Assembly (NCBI GenBank): GCA_038255145.1
Contig: JBBSLP010000004.1
Location: forward strand, 79,803-143,802
DNA: 64,000 bases
Source of the DNA: WHTX01 sp038255145
GTDB taxonomy: Bacteria > Actinomycetota > Acidimicrobiia > Acidimicrobiales > CAIXPF01
Direction: 5' to 3'
Each line of letters opens with the position of its first letter. Positions within the stretch are counted from its first letter, which is position 1. Under the pieces are notes generated by a model. It was not told where the DNA came from. It searched no databases and saw only the letters and a program-made list of their open reading frames with translations. This document shows, in pieces, positions 51,240 through 61,614 of the stretch. A program made the translations under genes and the position numbers.

Positions 51240-51278
51240 GACGGCGACGTCAGCCCGACCCCGGCTGACGTCGCCGTC
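51240..51278 (+). terminator. Perfect 16-bp hairpin after the TetR gene
   Basis: GACGGCGACGTCAGCC (51240-51255) pairs perfectly with GGCTGACGTCGCCGTC (51263-51278) across a 7-nt loop, 22 nt after the stop. It is the strongest hairpin seen in an intergenic region here; a second smaller one (CCGGCGC/GCGCCGG, 51304-51324) follows. No U-tract. Confidence 0.75.
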
Positions 51279-51733
51279 AGTTCTGTGGCGGTCGGGCGCG
51301 AAACCGGCGCGCGTCGTGCGCCGGCGTCAGCGGGGGGTGCCGATGCCGGCCCGGGCGGACAGCAGCACCTCGGCCATCGCCGGCTCGCCAGTGCGGTCCG
51401 TGCCTGGGCGGTCGGCGGACACAGGGACGCCGCCGGCACCGGCGTCGGTGGACGTCCAACCCGCGCCGTCGTGCACCAGGGCTCAGGAACGACCAGCGTC
51501 GGGTGAGCTCGACGACGACCAAGCTCCGGCGATCGTCGGATGGCCGCCAGACCCGCGGGGGACGGCCCCGCGCCGGCCGGCGAGCGCCGGACCCGGCACG
51601 GTCCGGGCACAGGTCGGCAGGCCGGCCGCGGGCAGCCACCCGACCTGGAGGTCGTCCGAGCAGGTGACGAAGCCGGCCCCGGCCCGCCCCGGCGGGTGGG
51701 ACGCGGCCCTGGTGGGTGCGTTCCCCTGTCAGC
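51279..51733. other. Gene-free stretch, possible remnant
   Basis: 455 nt between TetR and the monooxygenase. A minus-strand frame ending near 51325 reads ALVHDGAGWTSTDAGAGGVP and ends AMAEVLLSARAGIGTPR, preceded by a stop, so it may be the tail of a decayed gene. No family could be named. Confidence 0.35.
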
Positions 51734-53605
<1,872 letters not shown>

Positions 53606-53735
53606 GTGTTCTGTGTTCCCCCTGAGGACCATCGCGGGCGCCCCGAGCCCGCCTGGCGGCACAGTATCGTCCCGGCCGACCAGGGGCATCGGCGCCGACG
53701 TCGAGCCTGGGGGGCCGAGGCCCGGCAGAGGCCCG

Positions 53736-53741
53736 TAGCCT
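53736..53741 (+). promoter_or_regulatory. -10-like hexamer of the SGNH hydrolase gene
   Basis: TAGCCT, 7 nt, then ATG 53749; fits the leaderless pattern, although the 7 nt contain a G-run that could weakly act as a ribosome site. Confidence 0.4.
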
Positions 53742-53748
53742 TCGGGGG

Positions 53749-54747
53749 ATGAGGATCGGCGTTCGGCGGAACGGCTGGCGGTCCGGACAGGTTCGGGACC
53801 GGCGGGCCCGACACCATCGTCTGGTCGGCCTGGTCGCGGTGGTGTTGGCCCTGGGCGGCGCGGCGGGCTGCGATGGCGGCGAGGCCCGGTCCATGCCCCA
53901 CCCGCCCACGGAGCCGGGGTCGACGTCCTCGGTGGCGGTGCTCGGCACCTCGGCGTCGAGCTCGACGGTCCGTTCCCCGGCAGCAGGCGGGACGGGGGCG
54001 TCGGTGGGGGACGGTGGGCCCGGCATCGCCCTGCCCGTGCGCATCCTCGCCCTCGGGGACTCCATCACCATCGGCATGCACGGGACGGGGTCGGACTGGA
54101 ACGTCAACAAGTCGCTGCGGGGCGGCTACCGGGCCCGTCTGCAGGAGCTCCTGGCCGGAGCGGGCGTGCCCGTCGACATGGTGGGGTCCAGTGACGCCGT
54201 CGACGGCCGGGAGCAGTTGGCCGACCGCGACCACGAGGGCCACGGGGGTTGGTGCCTGATCGGCGGCGGTGGTCGCTGCGGGGCCGACGCCTACGTGGCC
54301 GGGGGGGACGCCGGCATAGCCAGCCACGCCGACGCCTGGCTGGCGGCCAACCCGGCCGACGTGGTCCTGCTCCACGTGGGCACCAACGACCTGGGCAGCG
54401 GCCGGACCCCGGCCCAGCTGGTGGCCGACTACGGCGACTTCGTCGACCAGGTCCTGACCGACCTGCCCGATGCCCACCTGTTCGTGTCCGCCCTGCACAT
54501 CGACGGGCGGGATGACGTCAACGTCGGGCTGAACGGCCAGCTGAGGGCCATGGTCGCCGCCAAGGCATCGTTCGGGGCCCCCGTCGTCTTCGTGGACACG
54601 TACGCCGGCGCCCCCGCTCCCATCACCGGGGACGACGCCAACGGCCTGCACCCGTCGCTGGCCGGCTACGAGGTGATGGGCCAGAACTGGTTCGACGCCC
54701 TGCAGGCTGCCCTGCCCGCGCTGTTCGCCGCCCCCTCGGCCCGCTGA
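53749..54747 (+). CDS. SGNH/GDSL-family hydrolase lipoprotein
   Basis: The 332-residue protein has an Arg-rich n-region and lipobox LGGAAGC (Cys about 41), a Ser/Thr-rich linker, then the SGNH fold: block I ILALGDSITIG (Ser nucleophile), block III VLLHVGTNDLGSG (Asn), block V DDANGLHPSLAGY (Asp and His). Family members are esterases or acetylhydrolases acting on glycans or lipids. It lies just upstream of the glycosyltransferase operon in the same orientation and could deacylate its product, which is inference. Confidence 0.88.
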   Translation: MRIGVRRNGWRSGQVRDRRARHHRLVGLVAVVLALGGAAGCDGGEARSMPHPPTEPGSTSSVAVLGTSASSSTVRSPAAGGTGASVGDGGPGIALPVRILALGDSITIGMHGTGSDWNVNKSLRGGYRARLQELLAGAGVPVDMVGSSDAVDGREQLADRDHEGHGGWCLIGGGGRCGADAYVAGGDAGIASHADAWLAANPADVVLLHVGTNDLGSGRTPAQLVADYGDFVDQVLTDLPDAHLFVSALHIDGRDDVNVGLNGQLRAMVAAKASFGAPVVFVDTYAGAPAPITGDDANGLHPSLAGYEVMGQNWFDALQAALPALFAAPSAR

Positions 54748-54789
54748 GCGGGTCGGCGTCGGCCCCCGCCAGGCGTCACACCCGGTGCA

Positions 54790-54821
54790 GGTTCCCTGCT
54801 GCCTACCCCTGGGTAGGAACC
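54790..54821. promoter_or_regulatory. Nested inverted repeats before the glycosyltransferase operon
   Basis: CCTACCC (54802-54808), CT, GGGTAGG (54811-54817) is a perfect palindrome; GGTTCC (54790-54795) and GGAACC (54816-54821) form a second, outer pair that overlaps its right arm. The two pairings are mutually exclusive at 54816-54817, as in an operator or an alternative RNA fold. It lies about 60 nt before the first gene. Confidence 0.45.
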
Positions 54822-54882
54822 GCCGCGGCGTCGGGGTCGAACGGCGATCCCCGGCTCGCGTGGACGATGCAGGAGAAGACGA

Positions 54883-55956
54883 GTGGATGTCGCCATCGTG
54901 GCCACACCGAGGTTCCCGATAGCCCAACCGTTCGCCGGGGGCCTCGAGGCCCACACCCACATCCTGGCCAGCGCCCTGGCCCGCCGGGGCCACGCCGTGA
55001 CCGTCTACGCGGCGGGCGGTGACGGGAACTTCCACGTCGAGCACATGCTGCCCCTGGACTTCGCCCCCTCGGCCATCGCCCGCCGTGATGTGGCCGCCCC
55101 ACCAGCGACGGCCATCTCCGAGCACCATGCGTACCTCGACGTGGTCATGCGGTTGAGCACGGCGGCCCACGACGTCGTCCACCTCAACTCGGTCCACTAC
55201 CTGCCCTTCTCCAGCGCCGGCCTGGTCCCCGCCCCGGTGGTGGGCACCCTGCACTGCCCGCCCACCCCGTGGCTGGAGTCGGCCCTGGCCATCGCCGCCA
55301 CCCGGCGCCGACCCCCCACCCTGGTGTCGGTGTCGCGGTCCAACGCCGACTCCTGGGGGCCGGGCCTGGTCAGCGAGGTCATCCACAACGGCATCGACCT
55401 CGACGCCTGGACCCCCGGACCCGGCGGTGGTGGCGCGGTGTGGAGCGGCCGCATCGTGCCCGAGAAGGCTCCCCACCTGGCCATCGACGCGGCCCGGGCC
55501 GCAGGGTTGCCCATCGTGCTGTTGGGCCCGGTGTACGACGAGGCCTACTTCGCCGCCGAGGTCGCCCCCCGGCTGGGTCCCGATGCCCGCCACCTGGGCC
55601 ACGTCTCCTGTGCGGTGGCCGCCGAGATCGTGGGCGCGGCGTGTGTGGCCCTGGTGACCCCGGTGTGGGACGAGCCCTTCGGCCTGGTCGTGGCCGAGGC
55701 CCTGGCCTGCGGTACCCCCGTCGTCGCCTTCCGCCGGGGGGCGCTGGCCGAGTTGGTGGGACCCGAGGTCGGCCGGCTGGTCGACCCTGGCGACGTGGCC
55801 GCCCTGGCCCGGGCCCTGGCCGAGGTGGACGACATCGACAGGGACCGCTGCCGTCAGGTGGCCGAGCAGAACTTCGGCTCCGACGTCATGGCCGCCCGTT
55901 ACGAGTCGTGCTTCGAGCGCACCATCGACCGCTTCGGGTCGACAGCCGCGGCATGA
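54883..55956 (+). CDS. Family 4-like glycosyltransferase (operon gene 1)
   Basis: The 357-residue GT-B enzyme starts at GTG 54883 with AGGAG upstream. It shows the N-terminal acceptor domain with FAGGLEAHTHILASALARRG, a hinge near VSRSNADSW, VIHNGIDLDAWTPG (donor domain entry) and the EX7E motif EPFGLVVAEALACGTPVVAF. GT4 enzymes transfer sugars with retention from nucleotide donors. First of six glycosyltransferase genes with overlapping starts and stops. Acceptor unknown. Confidence 0.88.
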   Translation: MDVAIVATPRFPIAQPFAGGLEAHTHILASALARRGHAVTVYAAGGDGNFHVEHMLPLDFAPSAIARRDVAAPPATAISEHHAYLDVVMRLSTAAHDVVHLNSVHYLPFSSAGLVPAPVVGTLHCPPTPWLESALAIAATRRRPPTLVSVSRSNADSWGPGLVSEVIHNGIDLDAWTPGPGGGGAVWSGRIVPEKAPHLAIDAARAAGLPIVLLGPVYDEAYFAAEVAPRLGPDARHLGHVSCAVAAEIVGAACVALVTPVWDEPFGLVVAEALACGTPVVAFRRGALAELVGPEVGRLVDPGDVAALARALAEVDDIDRDRCRQVAEQNFGSDVMAARYESCFERTIDRFGSTAAA

Positions 55957-56954
55957 GGGTCGCCTCCCAGCCTCCTCACCACCCCTACGTCGACCACCTG
56001 AGGCCGGAGCCCGGTCACAAGGCCATGGTGGGCGAGCCGGTGCGTCCGGTCGAGGCGGTCGAGGTGGACGACGTGTGGGACGTGGCCGAGCTGGCCGTCG
56101 TCGGTGTGGACGTCGTCCACCTGCACTTCGGCTTCGAGCAGCGTTCCCTGGCCGAGCTGCGGGCGTGGCGGGCCGAGCTCGCCCGGGCGGGGACGGCCCT
56201 GGTGTACACCGCCCACGACCTCGACAACCCCCACCTCGTCGACCAGTCCGACTACCGGGCCCTGGTGGCCGAACTGGCGGGAACGGCCGACGAGGTCATC
56301 ACCCTGACCGCCTGGGCCCGGGACCGGCTGATCGGGCTCGGCGGCCGACCGCCCACCGTGCTGGCCCATCCCCACGTGGTCGAGCTCGACGACATGCGCC
56401 GCCGGGCTGACGCCGGTCCGGTCCTGGGTCGGGGCGCTTACGTCCACGTGCCCACCGTGCGTCCCAACCTGGATCTCGACGCGCTCGCCGCCCTGGCCCT
56501 CCACGCCCGGAGCTTCGGAGGCCTGGTCGTGCACGTGCGGGCGGCGGCCCTTGCCGGTGCCGCCCCCGAGGTGCGTCGGGTGATGGACGGCGTGGCCTCT
56601 GAGCCCGGGGTCGACATGGACGTCACCCCGGGCCGGCTCACCGATGCCCAGCTGTGGGAGCGCATCCAGGGGGCGGGGGCCGTCGTCCTGCCCTACCGAT
56701 GGGGCACCCACTCGGGGCTGATCGAAGCGGCCCGGGACCTGGGGGTGCGGTCCGTCGCCCCCGCCCACGGGGCCTACGGCGACCAGGGGGCCGAGCTGTT
56801 CGGCACGGTGGCCGACTGCGTGACCGCCCTGGCCCGCCCGTCGTGTCCCGGCCCGCTGCCCGTGGCCGAGCGGGTGGCGCAGCGTCGACACCTGGCCGCC
56901 GAGCACCAGCGCATCTACTCCCGGGCGCGTTCCCGGCTGGGGGTGCCGGCATGA
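55953..56954 (+). CDS. GT-B glycosyltransferase (operon gene 2)
   Basis: The 333-residue protein overlaps gene 1 by ATGA at 55953. The N-terminal part has VVGVDVVHLHFGFEQRSLAE and VYTAHDLDNPHLVDQSDYRA, as in glycosyltransferases that start with a host-domain HLHF motif; the C-terminal part has VVLPYRWGTHSGLIEAARDL and GVRSVAPAHGAYGDQG, the donor-binding region. No EX7E of the usual form. Role in sugar transfer inferred from the fold-level signatures and operon. Confidence 0.8.
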   Translation: MRVASQPPHHPYVDHLRPEPGHKAMVGEPVRPVEAVEVDDVWDVAELAVVGVDVVHLHFGFEQRSLAELRAWRAELARAGTALVYTAHDLDNPHLVDQSDYRALVAELAGTADEVITLTAWARDRLIGLGGRPPTVLAHPHVVELDDMRRRADAGPVLGRGAYVHVPTVRPNLDLDALAALALHARSFGGLVVHVRAAALAGAAPEVRRVMDGVASEPGVDMDVTPGRLTDAQLWERIQGAGAVVLPYRWGTHSGLIEAARDLGVRSVAPAHGAYGDQGAELFGTVADCVTALARPSCPGPLPVAERVAQRRHLAAEHQRIYSRARSRLGVPA

Positions 56955-58030
56955 CCATCGCCGGCTTCGTCGACGTCGCTGGCGTCGCCGTCGGCAGCCC
57001 GGGGCCGGCGCCATCGGTCCTGTGGTACGTCCACGACGTGGGCTCGGGGCACCTGTCCCGGGCCCGGGCCGTCATCCCCCACCTGTCCTGCCCCGTGGTG
57101 GTGGCGGTGGGGCCGGGCCAGGCCCGACAAGCCGCCCGCACGTTGCCCTGCCCGGTGGTGGCCCTGCCCAGTGACGTGCCCGACCGGGCCGTGGCCACGG
57201 TGGGGCCGTGGCACCACGCCCCCTCCGATGGGGCCGTGCGCCGGCGGGCGTCCGCCCTGGCCCGTGCCGTCGAGGACTTCGGCTGCACCACCGCCGTGGT
57301 CGACGTGTCGGCCGAGGTCGTGGTCCTGGCCCGGCTCCTGGGCCTGCGGGTGGTGGCCGTGCGCCAGAGCGGCCAGCGGGACGACCCCACCCACCGGCTG
57401 GCCCACGCCACCGCCGAGCGGGTGTGGGTCCCCCAGCACCGGGCCCTCGAACGCCACGTGGACGACGCGGACGACCGCTGGTGCTTCACCGGGGCCTTCA
57501 GCCGCTTCGACGCCTACCCGCCACCTCGCCGCCGCCCGGCGTCGGCCCACCGTCATCTGGTCGTGGCCGTGGGTGCCGGGGGTACCGACTTCGACGACCG
57601 CGCCTGGCGGACGGCGTCGTTGCCGCCGGGGTGGGCGGCGACCATCGCCGGCTCGTCCGCCCGTTGGACGCGCTCATCGGGTTCGACGGTGGCGAGCGTC
57701 GGCGTGGTCGACGATTTCGGTGCCCTGCTCGCGTCGGCCGATGCCGTGCTCACCAGCGCCGGCTGGGGCACGGTGGCCGACGTTGCCTGGGCCCGGGTCC
57801 CTCTGGTGGTGGTGCCCGAGGCCCGCCCCTTCGACGAGCAGCAGGTACGGGCGCGTGCCCTGGAGGCAGCCGGGCTGGCTGTCGTGCTGCCCCGGTGGCC
57901 GGCGCCGGACGAGCTCGGCCCCGTGCTCGACGCCGCCGTCGTCCTCGACGTCAGCCGCTGGGACGAGGTCCGCGACGGTGCCGGCGCCCAACGCGCCGCG
58001 GCCCTGATCGACGGGGTCCACCGTGCCTGA
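56951..58030 (+). CDS. MurG/GT28-like glycosyltransferase (operon gene 3)
   Basis: The 359-residue GT-B protein overlaps gene 2 by ATGA at 56951. VLWYVHDVGSGHLSRARAV is the Gly-rich N-terminal loop of GT1/GT28 enzymes (GSGH), and LLASADAVLTSAGWGTVADV with ARVPLVVVPEARPFDEQQVR is the C-terminal nucleotide-sugar site with the usual D/EQ-x-x pair. MurG-like enzymes act on lipid-linked acceptors at the membrane, so an undecaprenyl- or lipid-linked acceptor is possible. Confidence 0.85.
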   Translation: MTIAGFVDVAGVAVGSPGPAPSVLWYVHDVGSGHLSRARAVIPHLSCPVVVAVGPGQARQAARTLPCPVVALPSDVPDRAVATVGPWHHAPSDGAVRRRASALARAVEDFGCTTAVVDVSAEVVVLARLLGLRVVAVRQSGQRDDPTHRLAHATAERVWVPQHRALERHVDDADDRWCFTGAFSRFDAYPPPRRRPASAHRHLVVAVGAGGTDFDDRAWRTASLPPGWAATIAGSSARWTRSSGSTVASVGVVDDFGALLASADAVLTSAGWGTVADVAWARVPLVVVPEARPFDEQQVRARALEAAGLAVVLPRWPAPDELGPVLDAAVVLDVSRWDEVRDGAGAQRAAALIDGVHRA

Positions 58031-58922
58031 GCTCGCCGGCGGGCCGACGGTGGGCGTAGCCGTGATCGCCGCCAACCGCCACCAGCACCTGGAGCGCACG
58101 ATGGCCTCGCTGGGTCGCCAGACGCGGCCGCCCGACCAGGTGGTCGTCGTCGATCTGGGCTCGTCACCGCCACTGCGCAACGTCCTGGCGGGCCGGCCCG
58201 AGGTCGAGGTGGTCGAGTTGGCGGGACCAGGCGAGGGAGCAGTTCGGGGACCGTGGCCCCTGGCCCGGGCTCGCAACACCGCCGCGGCCGCCCTGGGCAC
58301 CGACGTGCTCGTCTTCCTCGACGTCGACTGCATCGCCGCTCCCGACCTGGTGGCGACGTACGAGGGCGCGGCCCGGGCCGCGCTAGGAGGCCTGCTGTGT
58401 GGCCCGGTGCGCTACCTGCACCAGGGCTGGTCGGACGACGTCGCCGACCGTGAGCCGGGCCTGGCTCTGCTGGAGGAGCGCAGCGACCCCCACCCCGTCC
58501 GCCCCGAACTGGCGGCCGACGAGCTGGTCGTGTCCGGGGACCACGAGCGCTTCTGGTCCCTGGCCTTCGGCGTGGCCAGTTCGGTGTGGTCCGACCTGGG
58601 CGGCTTCGACGAGGCCTACGTGGGCTACGGCGGCGAGGACACCGACTTCGCCCTGCGGGCCCGGACGGCCGGGGTGCCGCTGGCCTGGTTCGGTGGCGGG
58701 ACCGCCTTCCACCAGTGGCACCCGGCGACCCGCCACGATCCGGGGCGGGTGCCCGAGATCGTGGCCAACGCCCGCCGCTTCCGCCACCGGTGGGGGACGT
58801 GGCCCATGGCCGGTTGGCTGGTCGAGCTGAACCACGCCGGCCTGGTGCGCTTCGATGCCGCAGCCGACGTCCTCGAGTTGGTGGCGCCCGTGCCATCGGC
58901 GGCCGGAGGTGGGGGCGCGTGA
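58023..58922 (+). CDS. Family 2-like glycosyltransferase (operon gene 4)
   Basis: The 299-residue GT-A enzyme starts at GTG 58023, overlapping gene 3 by 8 nt. VGVAVIAANRHQHLERTMAS opens the fold, VVVVDLGSSPPLRN replaces the usual DDGS, and VLVFLDVDCIAAPDLVATYE holds the DxD metal site. The galactosyltransferase-type C-terminal motif GGFDEAYVGYGGEDTDFALR with the catalytic ED is present, followed by TAFHQWHPATRHD. Inverting sugar transfer expected; donor unknown. Confidence 0.88.
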   Translation: MPELAGGPTVGVAVIAANRHQHLERTMASLGRQTRPPDQVVVVDLGSSPPLRNVLAGRPEVEVVELAGPGEGAVRGPWPLARARNTAAAALGTDVLVFLDVDCIAAPDLVATYEGAARAALGGLLCGPVRYLHQGWSDDVADREPGLALLEERSDPHPVRPELAADELVVSGDHERFWSLAFGVASSVWSDLGGFDEAYVGYGGEDTDFALRARTAGVPLAWFGGGTAFHQWHPATRHDPGRVPEIVANARRFRHRWGTWPMAGWLVELNHAGLVRFDAAADVLELVAPVPSAAGGGGA

Positions 58923-59998
58923 CCTCTCCGACGGTGTGGGTGGTGGCCCCGGGCAACGGGCGTCACGGCGTGGTCGGCTACGCCCGGCGCCTGGCCCCCT
59001 GCTCGGGGGCCCGGTTCGTGGACGTGCCCCGGCCCGAGGTGGGCCGGCCCTGGCCGCCCCAGGTGCCGTTCCCCCGGCCGTCGTTGCTGCACCTGCACTA
59101 CACCGACCAGCTCTTCGGCGATGGCTGCGACGTGGCCGCCGACCGGGCCGTCGAGCTGGCGGCGGCGGTCGCCGTGCCCACGGTGGTGACCCTGCACGAC
59201 GTGCCCGAGGGTGACGGCACCGCCCGTGACCTGCGCCGGGCCGACGCCTACCGGCGGGTGGCCGCTGTGGCCGGGATGGTGGTGGTCGGCAGCAGCCAGG
59301 AGCGCGACCGGCTTCGTCGTTGCGGGATCAGCGGAGACGCCACCGTGGTGCCCCTGGCCTGGGAGCCGCCGCCGGGTCGGCCTCCTTCCCCGCCCCCGGC
59401 TGGTGACCCTGACCTTCCCGGCTCCTTCCTTCCGCCGAATCGACATCGAATCGGCGGAAGGGGGCCGCTCGCTGCCGGCCCCGTGGTGGCCGTGCTCGGC
59501 TTCGTGTACCCGGGCAAGGGCCACGCCGAGTTGCTCGCGGCGTTGACCGGGGTCGACCTCTCGGTGCAGCTGTGGTGCCTGGGTGGGGCCAGCCCCGGTC
59601 ACGATGACCTGCTCACCGACCTGGCCGGCCGGGCGGGGGAGCGGGGTCGGTCCTTCCACGCCACCGGCTACCTGTCGGCGGCGGCGCTGGCCGATGCCGC
59701 CCGCCGGGCCGACGTGCCCGTGTGCCCCCAACCCGCGGTGTCGGCGTCGGCATCGATGGCGTCGTGGATCGGGGCCGGCCGCCGGCCCCTGGTGCAGGCC
59801 AACGACTACACCCGTGAACTGGTCGAACTGGCCCCCGGGGCGGCCACCCTCTACGACGACGATGACGGGCTGCGGGGCGCCGTGGCCGCCGCCCTGGCCG
59901 ATCCCCACTCCACCCGGTTGGACCGACGGCCACCGTCGTTGTCGCCCCGGTGCATCGGCGCCCGCCACGCCGAGCTCTACCGCCAGGTGGCGGGATGA
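58919..59998 (+). CDS. GT-B glycosyltransferase (operon gene 5)
   Basis: The 359-residue protein begins at GTG 58919 and overlaps gene 4 by GTGA. LLHLHYTDQLFGDGCDVAAD and PTVVTLHDVPEGDGTARDLR form the acceptor domain; VLGFVYPGKGHAELLAALTG marks the start of the donor domain; SASMASWIGAGRRPLVQAND the end. Between them (about residues 155-185) lies a Pro/Arg-rich insert that contains a near-perfect 34-nt palindrome in the DNA (59428-59461). Paralogous in layout to gene 2. Confidence 0.82.
   Translation: MTSPTVWVVAPGNGRHGVVGYARRLAPCSGARFVDVPRPEVGRPWPPQVPFPRPSLLHLHYTDQLFGDGCDVAADRAVELAAAVAVPTVVTLHDVPEGDGTARDLRRADAYRRVAAVAGMVVVGSSQERDRLRRCGISGDATVVPLAWEPPPGRPPSPPPAGDPDLPGSFLPPNRHRIGGRGPLAAGPVVAVLGFVYPGKGHAELLAALTGVDLSVQLWCLGGASPGHDDLLTDLAGRAGERGRSFHATGYLSAAALADAARRADVPVCPQPAVSASASMASWIGAGRRPLVQANDYTRELVELAPGAATLYDDDDGLRGAVAAALADPHSTRLDRRPPSLSPRCIGARHAELYRQVAG
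59428..59461. repeat. 34-nt palindrome inside a glycosyltransferase gene
   Basis: CCTTCCGCCGAATCGA (59428-59443), CA, TCGAATCGGCGGAAGG (59446-59461): 16-nt arms with a single mismatch. It is AT-richer than the gene and adds a stretch of residues to a variable loop without breaking the frame. This looks like an inserted REP/MITE-type palindrome. Confidence 0.75.
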
Positions 59999-61393
59999 CC
60001 GGGTCGGGGTCGGGCGTGGTGCGCCTGGCGTCGGGGCTGGTGGTGCCGGGCAACCGTTGGGACCTGGCCCGGGACGAGGTGGTAGTGGCCAGGTCGGGGC
60101 GGCTGCCGTCCATCGCCGTGATCGTCACCCACTTCCGCCAGGAGGCCCAGCTCCAGCTGGTGTACGCCGCCCTGGCCGATCAACGCATCGACTGCGCCGA
60201 CCTCGAGGTCATCGTGGTCGACGACGGCTCCCCCCAGCTCCCCCCCGCCACCCCCGCCGCCGCTGCGGGGGCGGGTGCTGCGCCAACCCGACCTGGGCAT
60301 CCGCCCGGCTGCGGCCCGCAACCTGGGGGCCCGGTCGACGGTGGCCGAGATCCTCGTCTTCCTCGACGGCGACACCGTGCCCGAGCCCGACTACGTGGCC
60401 ACCATGGCCGCGTGGCCGGCGGTGGTGCCCGATGCCCTGGTCGTCGGCCGCCGGGGCCACGCCGACCTCGGCGCCCGGGGACCGCAGGCGGCCCAGCGCT
60501 TCGTGGCCAGCGGGGGACGGGTGGGATCCGAGGCCCGGCTGCCGCCGCCAGCGTGGTTGGACGACGGGTACCGGCAGACGGGGGACCTGTTGCGGGTCGA
60601 CCGGCGGTCGTACCGGTTCGTGATCTCGGCGGTGGTGGCCTGCCACCGGCGCCTGTTCGACGACATCGGCGGGTTCGACGCCTCCATCCGGCGCTACGGG
60701 AGCGAGGACTGGGACGTGGCCTACCGGGCCCACAACAACGGCGGCGTACTCGTGCACGAGCCCGATGCCGTGGCCTGGCACGACGGGCCGAGGTGGGAGG
60801 AGCGCTCGGGGGACCAGCGGGCCCGCAACGACGAGGCCATGCGCCTGGCCGGGCGCATCCCGGTGCCTGGCTCACGGGCGCCCGGGGTGGTCCACGGCCG
60901 GCCCGACGTGATCGTCGAGGTGCGGTTGGGGCCCGATGTCGAGGTGGCCACGGCTGTGGCCACGCTGGCGTCGATCCTGGTGGCCCAGCCCGACGTGCAC
61001 GTCTACGTCGATGACGACCAGGACCCGGCGGTGGCGGACTTCTTCGACCACGATCCCCGGGTGCGCACCGGAGGGCCGGCGCCGGGTGACCTGCTGCGCT
61101 GCCGGGCCCGGGTGGTCGTGCACCGGCCGGTGCTGTGGGATCGGGTCGGGATGGCCGAGGCCCTGGACCGGGCCACGAGCCCGGTCGTGTCTGCCCTCAC
61201 CGTGCTCGACGGTGGGGTGGTGCTGGCCGAGGTGCGCTCGACGTGGGCCGTTGGCCGCCTCCGCCGGGCTGCCCCTGGTGTGCTCGACGGGCAGCTCAGC
61301 CCGGTGGCGATCGGTCCTGAAGAGGCCGGTGTGACGACCCTGCCGGAGGAGGTCGACCTGGCCGCCGTCTTCGCCCGCCTGGCCGGGGTGTGA
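59995..61393 (+). pseudogene. Family 2-like glycosyltransferase (operon gene 6), frameshifted at a C7 run
   Basis: ATG 59995 overlaps gene 5 by ATGA. The first 80 residues (SIAVIVTHFRQEAQLQLVYA, LEVIVVDDGSPQLPP) are in one frame. After a run of seven C (60240-60246) the continuation LRQPDLGIRPAAARNLGARS, ILVFLDGDTVPEPDYVATMA (DxD) and GGFDASIRRYGSEDWDVAYR (catalytic ED) lies in another, to the stop at 61393. Removing one C restores a 465-residue protein with a galactosyltransferase-type C-terminus plus a further about 150 residues of unknown fold. A homopolymer sequencing error is at least as likely as a real mutation. Confidence 0.8.
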
Positions 61394-61394
61394 G

Positions 61395-61423
61395 CTCCGC
61401 CGGCGGGTCGGGCGCCGGCGGAG
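61395..61423. terminator. Perfect hairpin between the glycosyltransferase operon and tRNA-Ser
   Basis: CTCCGCCGGCG (61395-61405) pairs with CGCCGGCGGAG (61413-61423), loop of 7. It lies 2 nt after the last operon stop and 7 nt from the tRNA 3' end, so it can serve both converging transcripts. Confidence 0.8.
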
Positions 61424-61429
61424 GGTCAG

Positions 61430-61514
61430 CGGAGGGAGGGGGATTCGAACCCCCGGAGGGTTGCCCCTCTCCGGTTTTCAAGACCGGCGCATTCGTCCGC
61501 TCTGCCATCCCTCC
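61430..61514 (-). tRNA. tRNA-Ser (anticodon TGA)
   Basis: 85 nt class II tRNA. The acceptor GGAGGGA pairs with TCCCTCC, the anticodon loop CTTGAAA gives TGA, a long variable arm follows (AGAGGGGCAACCCTC), then the T-arm GGGTTCGAATCC. CCA not encoded. The integrase gene lies on its 5' side. Confidence 0.95.
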
Positions 61515-61576
61515 TGGTGTCTCTACCTGGACTTCTACCGCTTTTGCCTGGTGTCGGGGCCCGTCCAGAGGGCCTG

Positions 61577-61596
61577 TTGGTCACGCTTTGGTCACG
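61577..61596. repeat. Two direct repeats in the integrase promoter region
   Basis: TTGGTCACG occurs at 61577-61585 and again at 61588-61596, a period of 11 bp (one helical turn). It lies just upstream of the -10-like TACTAT (61602-61607) and could bind a repressor, an excisionase, or the integrase arm-binding domain. Confidence 0.55.
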
Positions 61597-61601
61597 GACG
61601 A

Positions 61602-61607
61602 TACTAT
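61602..61607 (+). promoter_or_regulatory. -10 hexamer of the integrase gene
   Basis: TACTAT, 7 nt, then GTG 61615. The closest match to the consensus among the leaderless starts in this window. Confidence 0.6.
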
Positions 61608-61614
61608 CACCGGC

